This document shows positions 11,500-23,869 of a stretch of 64,000 bases of DNA, piece by piece (positions within the stretch are counted from its first letter, which is position 1; the number at the start of each line of letters is the position of its first letter). The stretch spans positions 2,435,501-2,499,500 of the forward strand of contig CANTUR010000145.1 of NCBI GenBank assembly GCA_947683625.1, given 5' to 3'. The notes under the pieces were generated by a model, which ran no database searches, had not been told where the DNA came from, and saw nothing but the letters and a program-made list of their open reading frames with translations. The DNA is from Mallotus nudiflorus. Lineage: Eukaryota; Streptophyta; Magnoliopsida; Malpighiales; Euphorbiaceae. A program made the translations under genes and the position numbers.

Positions 11500-12730
11500 C
11501 TATTTAAAGGAATATTCTATATTACCCTCACTAACAACGTACTTATCTTAGAGATTCATCCTATATTTACTGGATCTTGGCTAACTTAGATTGAGATTTG
11601 AACTTGATTTGATCATTTGCTCCTCATTCTTAACGAGATGAGCTTATTTATTCCTCCACGGAGAGGGAAGAAGGCTAGTTAATCAACTTTAGGAAAGAAG
11701 GAAACAAGCATTCCAAGTGAAGCAAAGGAGCCAAGATAGTAGGATGGTTGCTAGCATAACTTATGGCTTTCTAATCTCTTTCTTTCTCCTTAGGATGTCT
11801 CTATATAATAATAATAAGCAAGACTAAAGCAAAAAGGCCTTGTCACAAATTGGGCTCAAAGTAGTACTTTTGGGATCAAAAGATAGGCCCAATAAACTAG
11901 CCCTTCTGATTAGGTTAGAGGCAGACACATATAAACTCATCTTTCAGACTTAGTTGGAATAGCCGAAAGGAAGATAAAAATAATACAAGTTAAGTTAGCT
12001 TCACAAGTTATGTTCTCTGGTCCACTCCCTTTTGCTCACTTTAACCTTCACTCCCATACCTTTATTTCATATTTTAAATTTCTTCAGGGCAGATCCTACC
12101 TTAAGTCATTCACATCTAGCCCCTAACAGTTCAACTCACTTAAAAAGTAAGAGATGGGCAGCTAACTTGTGCCAATTCAATGCCTAACAAGACCACATCA
12201 ATCATGATCAAAGGGTACATGCTAACTAAAGTAGCAGCATCCTCTTCACAACATAGGTTTAGGTCTTAAGGGTACAAAAGGAAAGGATAGTAATCTAAGG
12301 GATCACACAGTGACAAAGCAAGGATCTATTCATCCACTCCTTTATATATTCAGACAAAGAGCTATTCTCAATAGATATGGTAAAATAAAATAGCATATAA
12401 AAGAAAGAGCTAGTCTATCTCCAACTTTGTATGCTCTTGGTAAAGCGACTTGTCCTTTCCTAGGAATTGTCTGACATAAGGTATTCAACTACTAGTGCAG
12501 CATTGGCACTTTTAGTATGCCCCTCTGATTACATTCCTTTGACTTTTATTCAATGGAAGATAGTTTCAGGTTATGAAGTGGGAAAATCATCAATGTGGCT
12601 ATAATAGAAAGTTGGTATATCTATTCACCCAAGAGGGGTAGTTCCTCTAACGATGCCTGAATGCAACTTTCACCTAGTCGATGAAGCAGCATCCTCACCT
12701 CTTCTTTTAATGGCATTTTCCATTTTCTTA
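11500..12730. other. Mitochondrial-type DNA without recognisable gene
   Basis: Unique-looking DNA with GAAAG/CTTTC-rich texture and no frame longer than about 65 codons. Nothing recognised on either strand. Confidence 0.5.
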
Positions 12731-12734
12731 TAAG

Positions 12735-13345
12735 AGTACCCCAACAAATACCAAGAGGAGGTTGAGAAAGTGAACTTAGGTGAAGATGAGGAGATAAAAG
12801 AGGTAAAAATCGCATTCTAAAGACACAACTTATTCAGTTGCTTAGGGAATACAAAGACATCTTCGCATCGTCTTATGAATGAGGATATGCCTAGGTTAGA
12901 CACTAACATGGTTGTCCACCATTTTCCGCTTAGACCAAAATAAAAGCTAGTTAAACAAAAGTGTAGGAGGATGAAAATGGCTGTCCAGTTGAAGATAAAA
13001 GAAGAAGTTTAGATAGAAATAACTTAATGCTAGATTTCTAATGGTAGCAGGGTATCTAGAATGGGTTGCAAATATAGTGTTAGTCCTAAAGAAAGATGGC
13101 AAATTCAGAATGTGTGTTGACTATTGAGACATGAACAAGGCAAGCCCAAAAGATGATTTTCTGCTACCACACATAGAAATGCTCATCGACAATACTATGG
13201 GACATGAATTGTTCTCCTTCATGGATATATTCTTAGGTTATAACTAGATTAAGATGGCTAAGGAAGACAGTGAGAAGACAACCTTCATTACAGAGTGGGT
13301 AACTTTATACTATAAGGTGATGCCTTTTCTTTTGGTCTAAATAAC
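12735..13345 (+). pseudogene. Ty3/gypsy reverse transcriptase fragment
   Basis: The plus strand begins with GEDEEIKEVKI, the segment just before RT in plant gypsy Pol, then VVHHFPLRPK and RRMKMAVQLKIKEEV. The RT palm follows at about 13090-13320: KKDGKFRMCVDY-stop-DMNKASPKDDF, LLPHIEMLIDN, HELFSFMDIFLGYN-stop-IKM, EKTTFITEW and YYKVMPF. The stops stand where CGA (Arg) and CAG (Gln) are expected, i.e. C-to-T changes. The fragment ends abruptly after YYKVMPF; the YxDD motif is absent. It lies inside the mitochondrial block, where such fragments are common. Confidence 0.85.
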
Positions 13346-13349
13346 AAAG

Positions 13350-14550
13350 AAAGTGGCAAACTCCAGAGAGAGTGGAAGGGTAGAGAACTAAACCATCCAG
13401 AGCGGGATGATGCCCTAATTACTGCATTGCATTCTTGAGATGCAGTTCAATTGGCCAAGTAAAGGGAAGAGGTGAAGTGGGTCCCTTGGCTGTTGCTTTA
13501 CTTGAAGTCTAGCTTACTTCAAATAAAGGATAAGCTATCAACTGAATGATTGAAAGACTTTCTTTCTACTAGGGTTAGTTTTTAGATATTGATTTGAACT
13601 GCCAAAAATAAATTAGGACTAGTCTTGGCTACTAAGGTAATTATGCTAGGCATAGGTTTAAAGCAAGATAATGCCGATGATCAAATAGCTTTCAAACTAA
13701 CTCGCAGGCAGAAGCACTGGGATAAGACAAAGAACCCTTATAGTAATAAGTAATAGGAACTTACATAACAACTAAAAGACTTGATACAGGAAAGACGCAC
13801 GATAATTCAATCTTCAGGAACACAAGTTCAAAACAACGAAGGGCTCCCTCTTTTGAGATTATTAGAGCTAGGAGTTGAAGAGCTAACCATAGACAATCCT
13901 TATGCTAATAAGAAAGAGGAAGACTGGAATAGCAGACAAAGTGGAATATGACTCACTAGGAAAGAAGAGATCAATGCTTTGGTTAAAAGTGGTTTTTTTC
14001 CCATGAAAGGTAGGCTCTAGTTCGACATGGTCAGTAGTCCTATCTTCTAAAAGGATCTCTTATAATTTTGTTGAACTCATGGGTAGATATGAAAAAGAAA
14101 GAGGAGACCTTCAATCAATGCTTTCAGGCACAGTGTAAAACTAGTACTTTCCTATAGTTAATCAAGGCTACTGCTTTCCATTGCTAGTGAATTAGATCTT
14201 TGACTTTATCATGTTACTATTTAGAGAATGGACTATGTTAGGGGTGATCTCTCTATATCTTAAGTCAGTCATTTCTACCAGCTCTGGCTAAATTCCTTTA
14301 GGAAGGAAAGCAAGTCCCTTCGATTGAGCTGTTGATGGAATGAATGGAATAAGGGCTACTTTCAAACCTAAAAGAGATCTAGGTCTTGGAATTGGGCTAG
14401 AAGTAGCTATTGAATTTGTTGATGGTGATGTGATAATGCAAGTTGAAAGGGAAAGGCAATGACTATCAGTTCTGATTCTTTTTCTAAAGGAAGCAAGTGA
14501 AGTACCTTTAATAAAAGGTAATTCAAATCACTCTTCTCTCACTTTTAGGT
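13350..14550. other. Mitochondrial-type DNA without recognisable gene
   Basis: No family motifs and only short frames on either strand. Confidence 0.5.
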
Positions 14551-14552
14551 GA

Positions 14553-14816
14553 GTGAGTGACCAAATGAAAATGAGGAGAAGAGGTCATATCTTAGCCCAA
14601 GTGAAGGAAGGGCAAGATGTTCCAATCAACTACTATAGATTGCTCTCGGAAGAGAGTAGAGTGTTGAGAGCGGTATTTGGTTCTTTTTTATTAAATGGAG
14701 ACAATCAGTCAAATGATATGACTCCTTTTAGAAGTCATGACTCAAAGAAAGTTTCTTTTTTCCTTCCTACTAATAAAGATCTCAGAGGTTATGAAAAGGC
14801 TTTATTCTTCTCCTAG
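14553..14816 (+). CDS. Unrecognised open frame, 87 codons
   Basis: An ATG-started open frame in mitochondrial-type DNA, beginning MSDQMKMRRRGHILAQVKEG and ending in KALFFS. It is basic at the N-terminus, has no membrane segment and no motif I can place. It is probably a fragment of mitochondrial ORF-type sequence or chance. It stops just before a gypsy gag fragment on the other strand. Confidence 0.2.
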   Translation: MSDQMKMRRRGHILAQVKEGQDVPINYYRLLSEESRVLRAVFGSFLLNGDNQSNDMTPFRSHDSKKVSFFLPTNKDLRGYEKALFFS

Positions 14817-14829
14817 TGTTAATGCCTTT

Positions 14830-15253
14830 GTTTGAAGGCCTTCTTGCACTAACTCTTTAAAGACAAAACCTTATATTAGTCTATGTCCCACGACCTATGG
14901 TACCGACAGTAGTTGTAATTATCCACTTTATCAATCTCGGTAGGTCACTTACATGGAGGTAAAGTTAACTAACCCTTAGTGATCAACATGTCAAAAATTG
15001 CGTCTACCTTGCTTTCATCAAAATCTTTGACTTTAGAGAGTCATTCTTTGAGAGAGATTTTATTAGCCTCCTTCTTTTTCATCCATGAATGGATATTCTT
15101 TTCATTCAATGGGTCGATCCCCTTTTTTAAGGATTCTTCATTTGAAGTAAGGAAGTGTCGCTCCTGCCTCGAGGGTGAAATAGGTAATTTTCTTGGGTGA
15201 CATCTGAGGCTACTTTGGGGTACTCTACCCTTAATTAAAAAGAGCACCAACAC
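14830..15253 (-). pseudogene. Ty3/gypsy gag fragment (pre-protease zinc-knuckle region)
   Basis: On the minus strand the open part starting at 15253 continues, past stops, into AIFDMLITKG, LTLPP, EIDKVDNYNYCRYHRSWD. The last block matches the YCKYH..WxH region that precedes protease in plant gypsy Gag; the downstream zinc-binding residues are lost to stops. Orientation is opposite to the RT fragment at 12.7-13.3 kb, so the two come from separate insertions or a rearrangement. Confidence 0.6.
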
Positions 15254-15259
15254 TCTTTT

Positions 15260-16160
15260 CTTTCTATCCCATACTTGTTTACCTTTTCAAGGCCAAGAAA
15301 AAAGTCTTAATCCCACTCCTACAAGCTTTCTCCTTATTTTAAATCTTTGATCTCGAGGGTCAAAGGCTTATACGAGACCTAGTAGACGGAACAAAGGTAT
15401 GATACTAATGAGAGGAGAGGGCTCTAGTAGAAAGATAGAAATTGTGTTCGAGCACCGTACCCTAGGTAGGTCCTCTCTTCTTTATATACTAAATCCCCAT
15501 ACACTAACTGAGCTTGGAATCGTATCCTATTTTGTTGATGTCTTAACTATAATTCAATAGGGTTTAGCCACATCCCCCTTTCGTCTGCTCTCAAATAAAG
15601 AAAGTAAAAGCTTATTCACCTTGGTTTACACCATTCCTTTTACATCATTGTCTCTTCTCTTAGCCTATGAAGAGGCTTTGGCTTTAGTTTAGTTACCAAA
15701 AAGAGCAACTTACAACATAAAGAAAAGACATTGATGCAGTTCAAGAGTTATGCTATTTTGGCCCATGGTCCTATAGTTCTCTACTTTAGGAGTTGCTTTC
15801 TTTAAGGGCCTTTTCTAACATAACACAGATGAGATGGTCTAAGACTTAGAGATTTGTGAGCCTCGCTAAGAGGGGGGCAAGGTAGTAGAGCTGTTATTTC
15901 TCCTTTTAATCGAGTCTTTAGCCTACGATCCTCTTTAAGGTTTCAAGATTGTAGCTCCCTCATTCATGACTTAATAATTCATGTGGAAGGGGACCATAGG
16001 AATGGATCTCTCATAGGGTAAGGTTTGGATCTCATGTCAAGGTGAGAAGCATCCCTTGTCAAGGAAGGACACGATGGATTCACCAGTTAACTAAGTGGGA
16101 GTCGGCCTAGGATGATCCATCACTGAGATAGAGAGGGGACTCGCCCAACACCACAACTGG
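15260..16160. other. Mitochondrial-type DNA without recognisable gene
   Basis: No gene or RNA recognised on either strand. It forms the left flank of the plastid-derived block. Confidence 0.5.
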
Positions 16161-16515
16161 TTAAACATTTATAGTAGGGGCCCCCATCCACTGATAAAAT
16201 AGCTTTCTGAACTTGTCCTTTTGCTATGTAAGTTAATTTCCAAGAGGTCTAGGACCACAGGATAGAGGGGTTCATTCACCTTTCTTGTTATATCTATTGT
16301 AAATTCTATTTTGAGTATAAATTTCTCTTTATTCATTCCTCCATTCATATGTATTTCATACATTCCATATCTATAAAGTTAAATAAAATTGTATGTGATT
16401 CTGTAAACAAAATATAAATTCAATCATTGCTAGATTGATCCATATAATTTGTAATTTGAGTGAAGAATAATCCAATAATGCGATTTTTTTATTTTTAATA
16501 AATGAGAAATTCAAA

Positions 16516-19500
16516 ATTCTTAGGGATGGAGATGAGGGAATGTCTACAATACCTAGATTTAATTAGATACAATTTGGAGGATTTTGTAGGTCATTAATCA
16601 AGGCTTAATAAAAGAACTTTATAAGTTTCCAAAAATTGAAGATACAGTTCAAGAAATTGAATTTTAACTATTTTTGGAAACATATCAATTAGTAGAACTG
16701 TCGATAAAAGAAAGAGATCCTATATATGAATCACTTACATATTCTTTTGAATTATATGTATTTGTGGGATTAATTTTGAAAACAATTAGGGATATGCAAG
16801 AATAAACAATTTTTATTAGAAACATTCCTCTAATGAATTCTCTAGGAACTTTTATAATAAATGAAATATACAAAATTGTGATCAATAAAATATTGCAAAG
16901 TCTCGGTATATATTACTGGCTAGAATTGGATCATAACAAAATTTTGGTTTATACCAGCACCATAATATCAGATTGGTGGGGGGGGGTGCAGGTAGAATTA
17001 AAGATTGATAGAAAAGCAAGAATATGGGCTTGTGTAATTAGGAAATAGACAATATCTATTCTAGTTCTATCATCTGCTATGGCGTTGAATCTACAAGAAT
17101 TTTTAGAGAATGTGCACTACCCTAAAATTTTTTTATCTTTCTTGAATGATAAGGAAAAAAAAATTAGGTCAAAGGAAAATGCCATTTTGGATTTTTATCA
17201 ATAATTTACTTATGTAGGCAGAGATCTAGTATTTTCTGAATCTTTATGTAAGGAATTACAAAAAAAATTCTTTTAATGAAGATGTGAATTATGGAGGATT
17301 GGTTGATTAAATATGAATTAGAGACTGAATCTTGATATACCTCATAATAATACATTTTTGTTACCACAAGATATATTGGCAGTTATGGATCATTTGATTG
17401 GAATGAAATTTGGAATGGGTACACTATATGATATGAATCATTTACAAAATAAAAGTATCTGTTCTATAGCGGATCTTTTATAAGATCAATTCAGATTGGC
17501 TCTAATTTATTTAGAATATGTGGTTAGAGGGACTATATGTGGAGTGATTAGGCATAAATTGATATCGACACCAAAATTTTGGTAACTTTAACTCCATTAA
17601 TAAGCACTTATGATTTTTTTTTTCAGATTACACCCATTATCTCAAGTTTTGGATCGAACTAATCCATTAACACAAATAGTTCATGGGAGAGAATTGAGTT
17701 ATTTAGGTCTTGGAGGATTGACAGGGTGAACTATGAGTTTTTGGATACGGGATATCCACCCTAGTCACAATGGGCGCATCTACCTAATTGACATATTTGA
17801 AGGAATCAATATTGGACATATTGGATCTTTTGCAATTCATGCTAAGATTGGTCATTGGGGGTCTTTAAAAAGCTCATTTTACAAAATCTCTGAGGGATCT
17901 AAAAAAGTATCGATGTTTTATTTATCACTAAATGGAGAGGAATACCATACGACAGTAATAGGAAATTCTTTGGCACTGAATCGAGGTGTTCAAGAAGAAC
18001 AGATTGCTCTAGCTCAATATCATCATGAATTCCTGACTATTTCATGGGAACAAGCATATCTTCAAAGTATTTATCCTTTCCAATATTTTTCTATTGCAGC
18101 TTCGCTCTTTCCTTTTATTAAGCATAATGATGCAAATCAGGCCTTAATGAGTTCTAATATGTAGCATCAAGCAGTTCCACTTTCTCGGCTCAAAAGTGCA
18201 TTGTTAGAACTGGATTGGAATGCTAAGTGGCTCTAGATTCTGGGGATCCTACTATATTCGAATGAGAGGGAAAGATAAGTTATACTAATATTGACAATAT
18301 CATTTTAATAGGCAATGGGGATACTCCATGCATTCCATTAGTTATGTATCGATGTTCCAATAAAAATACTTGTATGCATAAAAAAACCTAGGTTTTGTAG
18401 GGTAAATGCATTAAAAAGGGACAAGTTTTAGTGGATGGTGTTGCCATAGTTGGGGGTGAACTTGATTTAGCCAAAAATGTATTAGTGGCTTATATACTGT
18501 GGGAAGGTTACAAGTTTAAGGATACAGTACTCATTAGTGAACATCTGGTATATGAAGATATTTATACTTCTTTTCACATACAGAAATATGAAATTTAGAC
18601 TTATGTGACAAACTAAGGACATAAAAGGATCACTAACAAAATATCGCATCTAGAAGCCTGTTTACTTCAAAATTTAGACAAAAATGAAATTGTGATGCTA
18701 GGATCTTAGGTAGAAATGGGCAATATTTTAGTAGGTAAATTAACGCCTCAAATGGTGAAAGAATCATCATATGCTCCCGAAGATAGAGTGTTAAGAGCCA
18801 CACTTGGTATTCAGGCATCCACTTCAAAGGAAACTTGTCTAAAACTACCTATAGGTGGTAGGGGGTGAGCTATTGATGTGAGATAGGTCCAGAAAAAGGG
18901 GGGTTCTAGTTATAATCTAAAAATGATTCATGTATATATTTTACAAAAATGTGAAATCAAAGTGGGTGATAAAGTAGCTGGAAGACATGGAAATAAAGGT
19001 ATCATTTAAAAAATTTTGCCTAGAAAAGATATGCCTTATTTACAAGATGGGAGACCTGTTGATATGGTCTTTAACTCATTAGGAGTACTTTCACGGATGA
19101 ATGTAGGACATATATTTGAATGCTCACTTGAGTTAGCGGGAGCTCCGCTAGATAAGCATTATCAAATAGCACCTTTTAATGAGAGATATGAATAAGAGGC
19201 TTTGAGAAAATTGGTATTTTCTGAATTATATGAAGCTAGTAAGCAAACAGCAAATCCATGGGTATTTGAATTAGAATATCTAGGAAAAGGTAGACTATTC
19301 AATGGAAGAATGGGAGATCCTTTTGGGCAGCTGGTTATAATAGGAAAGTCTTATATCTTGAACTTAATTGATCAAGTTGATGATAAAATACATGGACATT
19401 CTAGTGGATATTATGCACTTGTTACCCAATAACCCTTTAGAGGAAGGGCCAAGCAAGGGGGACAATGAGTCAAAGAAATAGAGGTTTGGGCTCTAGAAGG

Positions 19501-19729
19501 ATTTGGTGTTTCTCATATTTTACAAGAAATGCTTACTTATAAATCTGATCGTATTAGAGCGTGGTAAGAAGTGCTTGGTACTACAATCATTGGAAGAATA
19601 ATACCTAAACTTGAGGACACTCCAGAATCTTTTCGATTGCTTATTCGAGAACTATAATCTTTGGCTTTGGAACTGAATCATTTCCTTTTATTTGAGAAGA
19701 ACTTCCAAATTAATAGGAAGGAAGCTTAA
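16516..19729 (+). pseudogene. rpoB: Plastid RNA polymerase beta subunit, full-length but decayed
   Basis: RpoB is the beta subunit of the bacterial-type plastid RNA polymerase (PEP). The copy runs from the N-terminus (LRDGDEGMSTIP; the start codon now reads ATT) to the C-terminus (FQINRKEA-stop). Its span of 3214 bp is close to the usual length of about 3.2 kb. Good segments include NSLGTFIINEIYKIVINKIL (16833 on), the stretch 17733-18164, GDKVAGRHGNKGII (18964-19005, the conserved hybrid-binding block) and the stretch 19202-19432 ending IHGHSSGYYALVTQ. Many stops sit at former CGA, CAA, CAG or TGG codons and there are small indels. It directly precedes rpoC1, as in plastids. Not functional. 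Confidence 0.95.
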
Positions 19730-19755
19730 TCATAATGAATCATAGTTTTTCTTCT

Positions 19756-22555
19756 ATTATTGATTGATATAAATATCAACAACTCCAAATTGGATTAGTT
19801 TCACCTTAACAAATAATTGTATGGGCGTAAAAAATCCTACCTAATGGAGATTGTTGGAGAAGTGCCAAAACCCTATACTTTTCATTACAAAACCAATAAA
19901 CTTGAAAAAGATGGATTATTTTGTGAAAGAATTTTTGGACTTATAAAAAGTGGAATTTGTGCTTGTGGAAATTATCAAGTAATTAGAAATGAAAAAGAAG
20001 ACCTAAAATTTTATGAGCAATGCGGAGTTGAATTTGTTAATTTGCGAATACGAAGATATCAAATTGGCTACATAAAACTGGCATGCCTAGTAACTCATGT
20101 GTGGTATTTGAAATGTCTTCCTAGTTATATCAAAAATCTTTTAGATAAACCTTTTAAAGAATTAGAAGGCCTAGTAAACTACGATGTGTGATTTGATCAA
20201 AATTTTGATTTTACAGTTTTGGAATGAAAAACTGTCATCCCATTTATTTTAGGATGCCTTGGATCTGACATTTTTCTTAAGAGGAGTAACATAATGCTCA
20301 GAATTATGGGTGTATTCAATACTCCTAAATAAAAGAAAAGAGCAATTGGTCTATGGTCGATGCAGTAATAAAAAAATAGGAATTCCTAGTTTTACCTTGT
20401 GAAAATTGACTTCTTTCTTTTTTTCTTTTTCCTTTATTTTTCTTTTTTTTAAACAGAAAGAAACTATTTTTATACTTAAGAAATCAAATATGTTATGGTT
20501 ATAGGAGTCTATACATCGCATATAGGCTTTAATATCATTGTGGCATAACCGTCGAGGTGAGCTCGAGACTTAAGAGATCGAATAGAAAGAGACATAGATA
20601 AATAAATCCTTTATGAATTCTAAGGTACTAGGAATTTCTCATTCAAAAGGAAGTAGACTACTCAAGAATTTCACAATTCATTTAGCTTGTAATTATGAAA
20701 ATGTAATAAGTTGTGATAATTGAATAAGAATTAAGAAATTCTAAACTAAAAAAAATGGAAGAATGCATTAATGAAAGCTTGCTTAGTATTCATTATTCAT
20801 TGGGAACTTAAGTAAGGAGTAACCTTTTTTTGGGTTTTTGTCAATTTTGAAGTTTGAAAGTAGGAACCCTTTTCTTTATATTTTTCTTTCTATTTGGTAT
20901 AACTACTTGAGCTAGATGAGAGGAAACTATCATGTCCGATTTTAAAGGGGGGGAGATCCTCTTGTATAGGATCCTATCCCAATTTTTCTTTTGCTAGGCC
21001 TATAACTAAAAAACCTACTTTTTTTTACGATTACATGGTTTATTCACATATGAAATCTAATCCTAAATATACAGTATTCTACTATTTTTTAATGCCCAAG
21101 GCTTTGATACATTTCAAAGTCGAGAAATTTCTATAAGAGCTGGTTCTATCCGAGAATAATTAGCCGACCTAGATTTACAAATTATTATAGATTATTCATC
21201 ATTAGAATGGAAAGAATTAGGGGAAGAGGGGCCTATGGGGAATGAATGGGAAAATTGAAAGGTTAGAAGAAGAAAGGATTTTCCAGTTAGACTTGTGGAA
21301 TTAGCTAAGCATTTTATTCGAACAAATATAGAACCAGAATGGATGGTTTTATGCCTATTACCAGTGCTTCCTCCTGAGTTGAGACTGATCATTCATGTAG
21401 ATGGGGGTAAACTAATGAGTTCAAATATTAATGAACTCTTATTGATCTATTAATAATAAGTAGATTTATGCCGAGGGAGTTAGTAATGTGTTAGGAAAAA
21501 TTGATATAAGAAGCCATGGATACACTTCTTGATAATGGAATCCACAGAAAACCAATGAGAGACAGTCATAATAAGGTTTACAAGTCATTTTTGGATGTAA
21601 TTGAAGGCAAAGAAGGAAGATTTCATGAGACTATGCTTGGCAAATAGGTTGATTATTTAAGGCGTTCTGTCATTATCATACGCCCCTCACTTTCATTGCA
21701 TCGATGTGGATTGTCTCGCGAAATAGCAATAGAAATTTTCCAAATATTTGTAATTTATGGTCTAATTAAACAACATCTTGCTTCAAACATAGGAGTTGTT
21801 AAGAGTAAAATTTGGGAAAAAGAGCCAATTGTATGGGAAATAATTCAGGAAGTTATGCAGGGGCATTCGGTATTACTGAATAGAGTGCCAACTTTGCATA
21901 GATTAGGCATACAAGCATTTCAACTTATTTTAGTGGAAGGCTGCACTATTTATTTACATCCATTAGTTTATAAGCGGTTCAATGCAGACTTTGATGGGGA
22001 TCAAATGGCTGTTCATGTACCTTTATCATTAGAGGCTAAAGCAGAGGCTCATTTACTTATGTTTTCTCATATGAATCTCTTATCTCTAGCTATTGGAGAT
22101 CCCATTTTTGTACCAACTCAAGATATGCTTATTGGGCTTTATGTATTAACAAGCAGGAATCACCAGGGTATTTGTGCAAATAGGTATAATCCATATGATC
22201 ACAAAAATTATAAAAATGAAAGAATTAATGATAATAACAATCAATATATGAAAGAATCCTTTTTTTTATTGCAATTGGCACTTATTTATAGAAAAGAATC
22301 AATTTAAATAGTCCCTTATGGCTCTGGTGGCAACTAGATCAATGCACTATTGCTTCAAGAGAAGCTCCTGTCGAAGTTCACTATGAATCTTTGGGTACCT
22401 ATCATGAGATTTATGAGCACTATATAATAGTAAGAAATATAAACAAAGAAATTCTTTGTATATACATTCGAACTATTATTGGACATATTTCTCTTTATTG
22501 AGAAATTAAAGAAGCTATACAAGGGTTTTGCCAAGCCGGCTCAGATGGTATCTAA
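19756..22555 (+). pseudogene. rpoC1: Plastid RNA polymerase beta' subunit with intron, decayed
   Basis: RpoC1 is the catalytic N-terminal half of the split beta' subunit of plastid PEP. Exon 1 is 19756-20185. The start codon reads ATT and codon 3 is TGA where CGA is expected. The zinc-ribbon cysteines C-A-C-G and EQCGVEF are still present. A group II intron follows at 20186-20983, then exon 2 at 20984-22555. The catalytic loop NADFDGDQMAVHVPLS (from 21981) is intact, as is the long open stretch 21696-22307. Stops elsewhere and a changed C-terminus break the frame. The intron indicates a donor outside the grasses, which lack it. Confidence 0.95.
20186..20983 (+). ncRNA. rpoC1 group II intron (decayed)
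   Basis: Begins GTGTG (group II 5' consensus GUGYG) directly after exon 1 and ends CCCAAT before exon 2 TTTTCTTTTGCTAGG. Domain V is visible at about 20909-20942: GAGCTAGATGAG, a GAAA loop and CATGTCCGA, with mismatches in the stem. The length of 798 nt is within the usual range for this intron. Splicing is unlikely to be relevant in this copy. Confidence 0.8.
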
Positions 22556-22716
22556 TCATAAGGATCTAAGCGAAGTAATTCTATAACATTGGCATGAATT
22601 TTGACCTCTTCAGTTCAGATATGACCATAGTCTGAATTTCTATACAAATAAAGATCGAGAAAAAGAACTTTCCAATCATTGACTTAAATCCATTGTCAAA
22701 CTCTACTTAGCGAAAT

Positions 22717-23433
22717 ATGGAGGTACTTATGGCCGAATGGGCCAATTTGGTTTTTCGTAATAAAGTGATAGATGGAACTATCAGTAAGTGACTTATTAGC
22801 ATATTAATAGATCATTTTGGAATGGCATATACATCACACATCTTGGATCAAGTAAAGACTTTAGGTTTCCAGCAAGCCACTGCTATGTCCATTTCATTAG
22901 GCATTGATGATCTTTTAATAATACCTTTTAAGGGATGACTAGTCCAAGATGCTGCACAACAAAGTTTGATTTTGGAAAAATACTATCATTATGGAAATAT
23001 ACATGCCATAGAAAAATTACGCCAATTTATTCAGATATGGTATGCTATAAGTGAATATTTGCAACAAGAAATGAATCTAAATTTTAGGATGATGGACCTT
23101 TTTAATCTAGTCCATATAATGTCTTTTTCAAGAGCTAAGGGAATTGCATCTCAAGTACACCAATTATTAGGGATGAGAGGATTAATGTCAGATTTGCAAG
23201 GATAAATGATTGATTTGCCTATTTAAAGCAATTTATGTGAAGGACTATCTTTAATAGAATATATCATTTCTTACTACGGAGCCCGAAAAGGGGTTGTTGA
23301 TACTGTTGGATGAACATTAGATACTAGATATCTTATGCGTAGACTTATTGAAGTAGTTCAATACATTATTGTACATAGAATAGATTATGGCACCACTTGA
23401 GGGATCTCTGCTAGTCCTTGAAATGGGATGATG
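22717..23433 (+). pseudogene. rpoC2: Plastid RNA polymerase beta'' subunit, 5' fragment
   Basis: RpoC2 is the C-terminal half of the split beta' subunit. The copy keeps its ATG and N-terminus (MEVLMAEWANLVFRNKVIDG) and follows the protein for about 240 codons, through HIMSFSRAKGIASQVHQLLG and ISYYGARKGVVDT to SP-stop-NGMM. Homology then stops abruptly; at least four fifths of the roughly 1,350-residue protein is missing. Stops replace Arg and Gln codons. The break at about 23433 is the right edge of the plastid-derived segment. Confidence 0.92.
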
Positions 23434-23742
23434 CATTCCATCTCAAATTTCTACTAAGGGTCGTAGGCAATGGGAAAGAATGCTAATACTAATTGGATAC
23501 TTTCTTGATGATAGAACCCTTCCTTTTTTTTAACTTAAGTGAAAGAGTGGGCAGTAATGGCACAGGTTTTATATAGTTGGATAATGGTTTTTTTTTTATT
23601 TAAAATGATGAGGGTCTTTATTATGTGGCAGGTCAAATTATGACAGTCAAGAGATGGCAACTAGAGATGCAACTTTCAAAGAGCACTCTCGGGTAAAGTT
23701 CTACTTCCATCATTATTATGGACACTAGAAGGTATGGAATAC

Positions 23743-23860
23743 CTAGGAAGCATCATAGGGAAGCAACATGTTACACTTGGATTGCCTTACTAGTAAGCTT
23801 TCTAGGAAGCATCATAGGAAAGCAACATGTTATACTTGGATTGCCTTACTAGTAAGCTTT
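23743..23860. repeat. Tandem duplication, 59-bp unit, two copies
   Basis: Copies at 23743-23801 and 23802-23860 (CTAGGAAGCATCATAGG...AGTAAGCTTT). They differ at two positions, one G/A and one C/T, so they diverged only by transitions after duplicating. Confidence 0.9.
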
Positions 23861-23869
23861 CTTCATTTT

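Larger units (their letters stand above)
16400..23433 (+). other. Plastid-derived segment (rpoB-rpoC1-rpoC2 operon part)
   Basis: Seven kilobases are colinear with the plastid rpo operon: the rpoB upstream region, rpoB, rpoC1 with its group II intron, and the first part of rpoC2. Spacings are plastid-like (26 bases rpoB to rpoC1, 161 bases rpoC1 to rpoC2). The right end is sharp, at about 23433 inside rpoC2. The left end is uncertain, between about 16150 and 16420. Both flanks are mitochondrial-type, so the simplest reading is a plastid-to-mitochondrion insert carried into the nucleus with the NUMT. Direct plastid-to-nucleus transfer next to it is the alternative. Confidence 0.9.
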
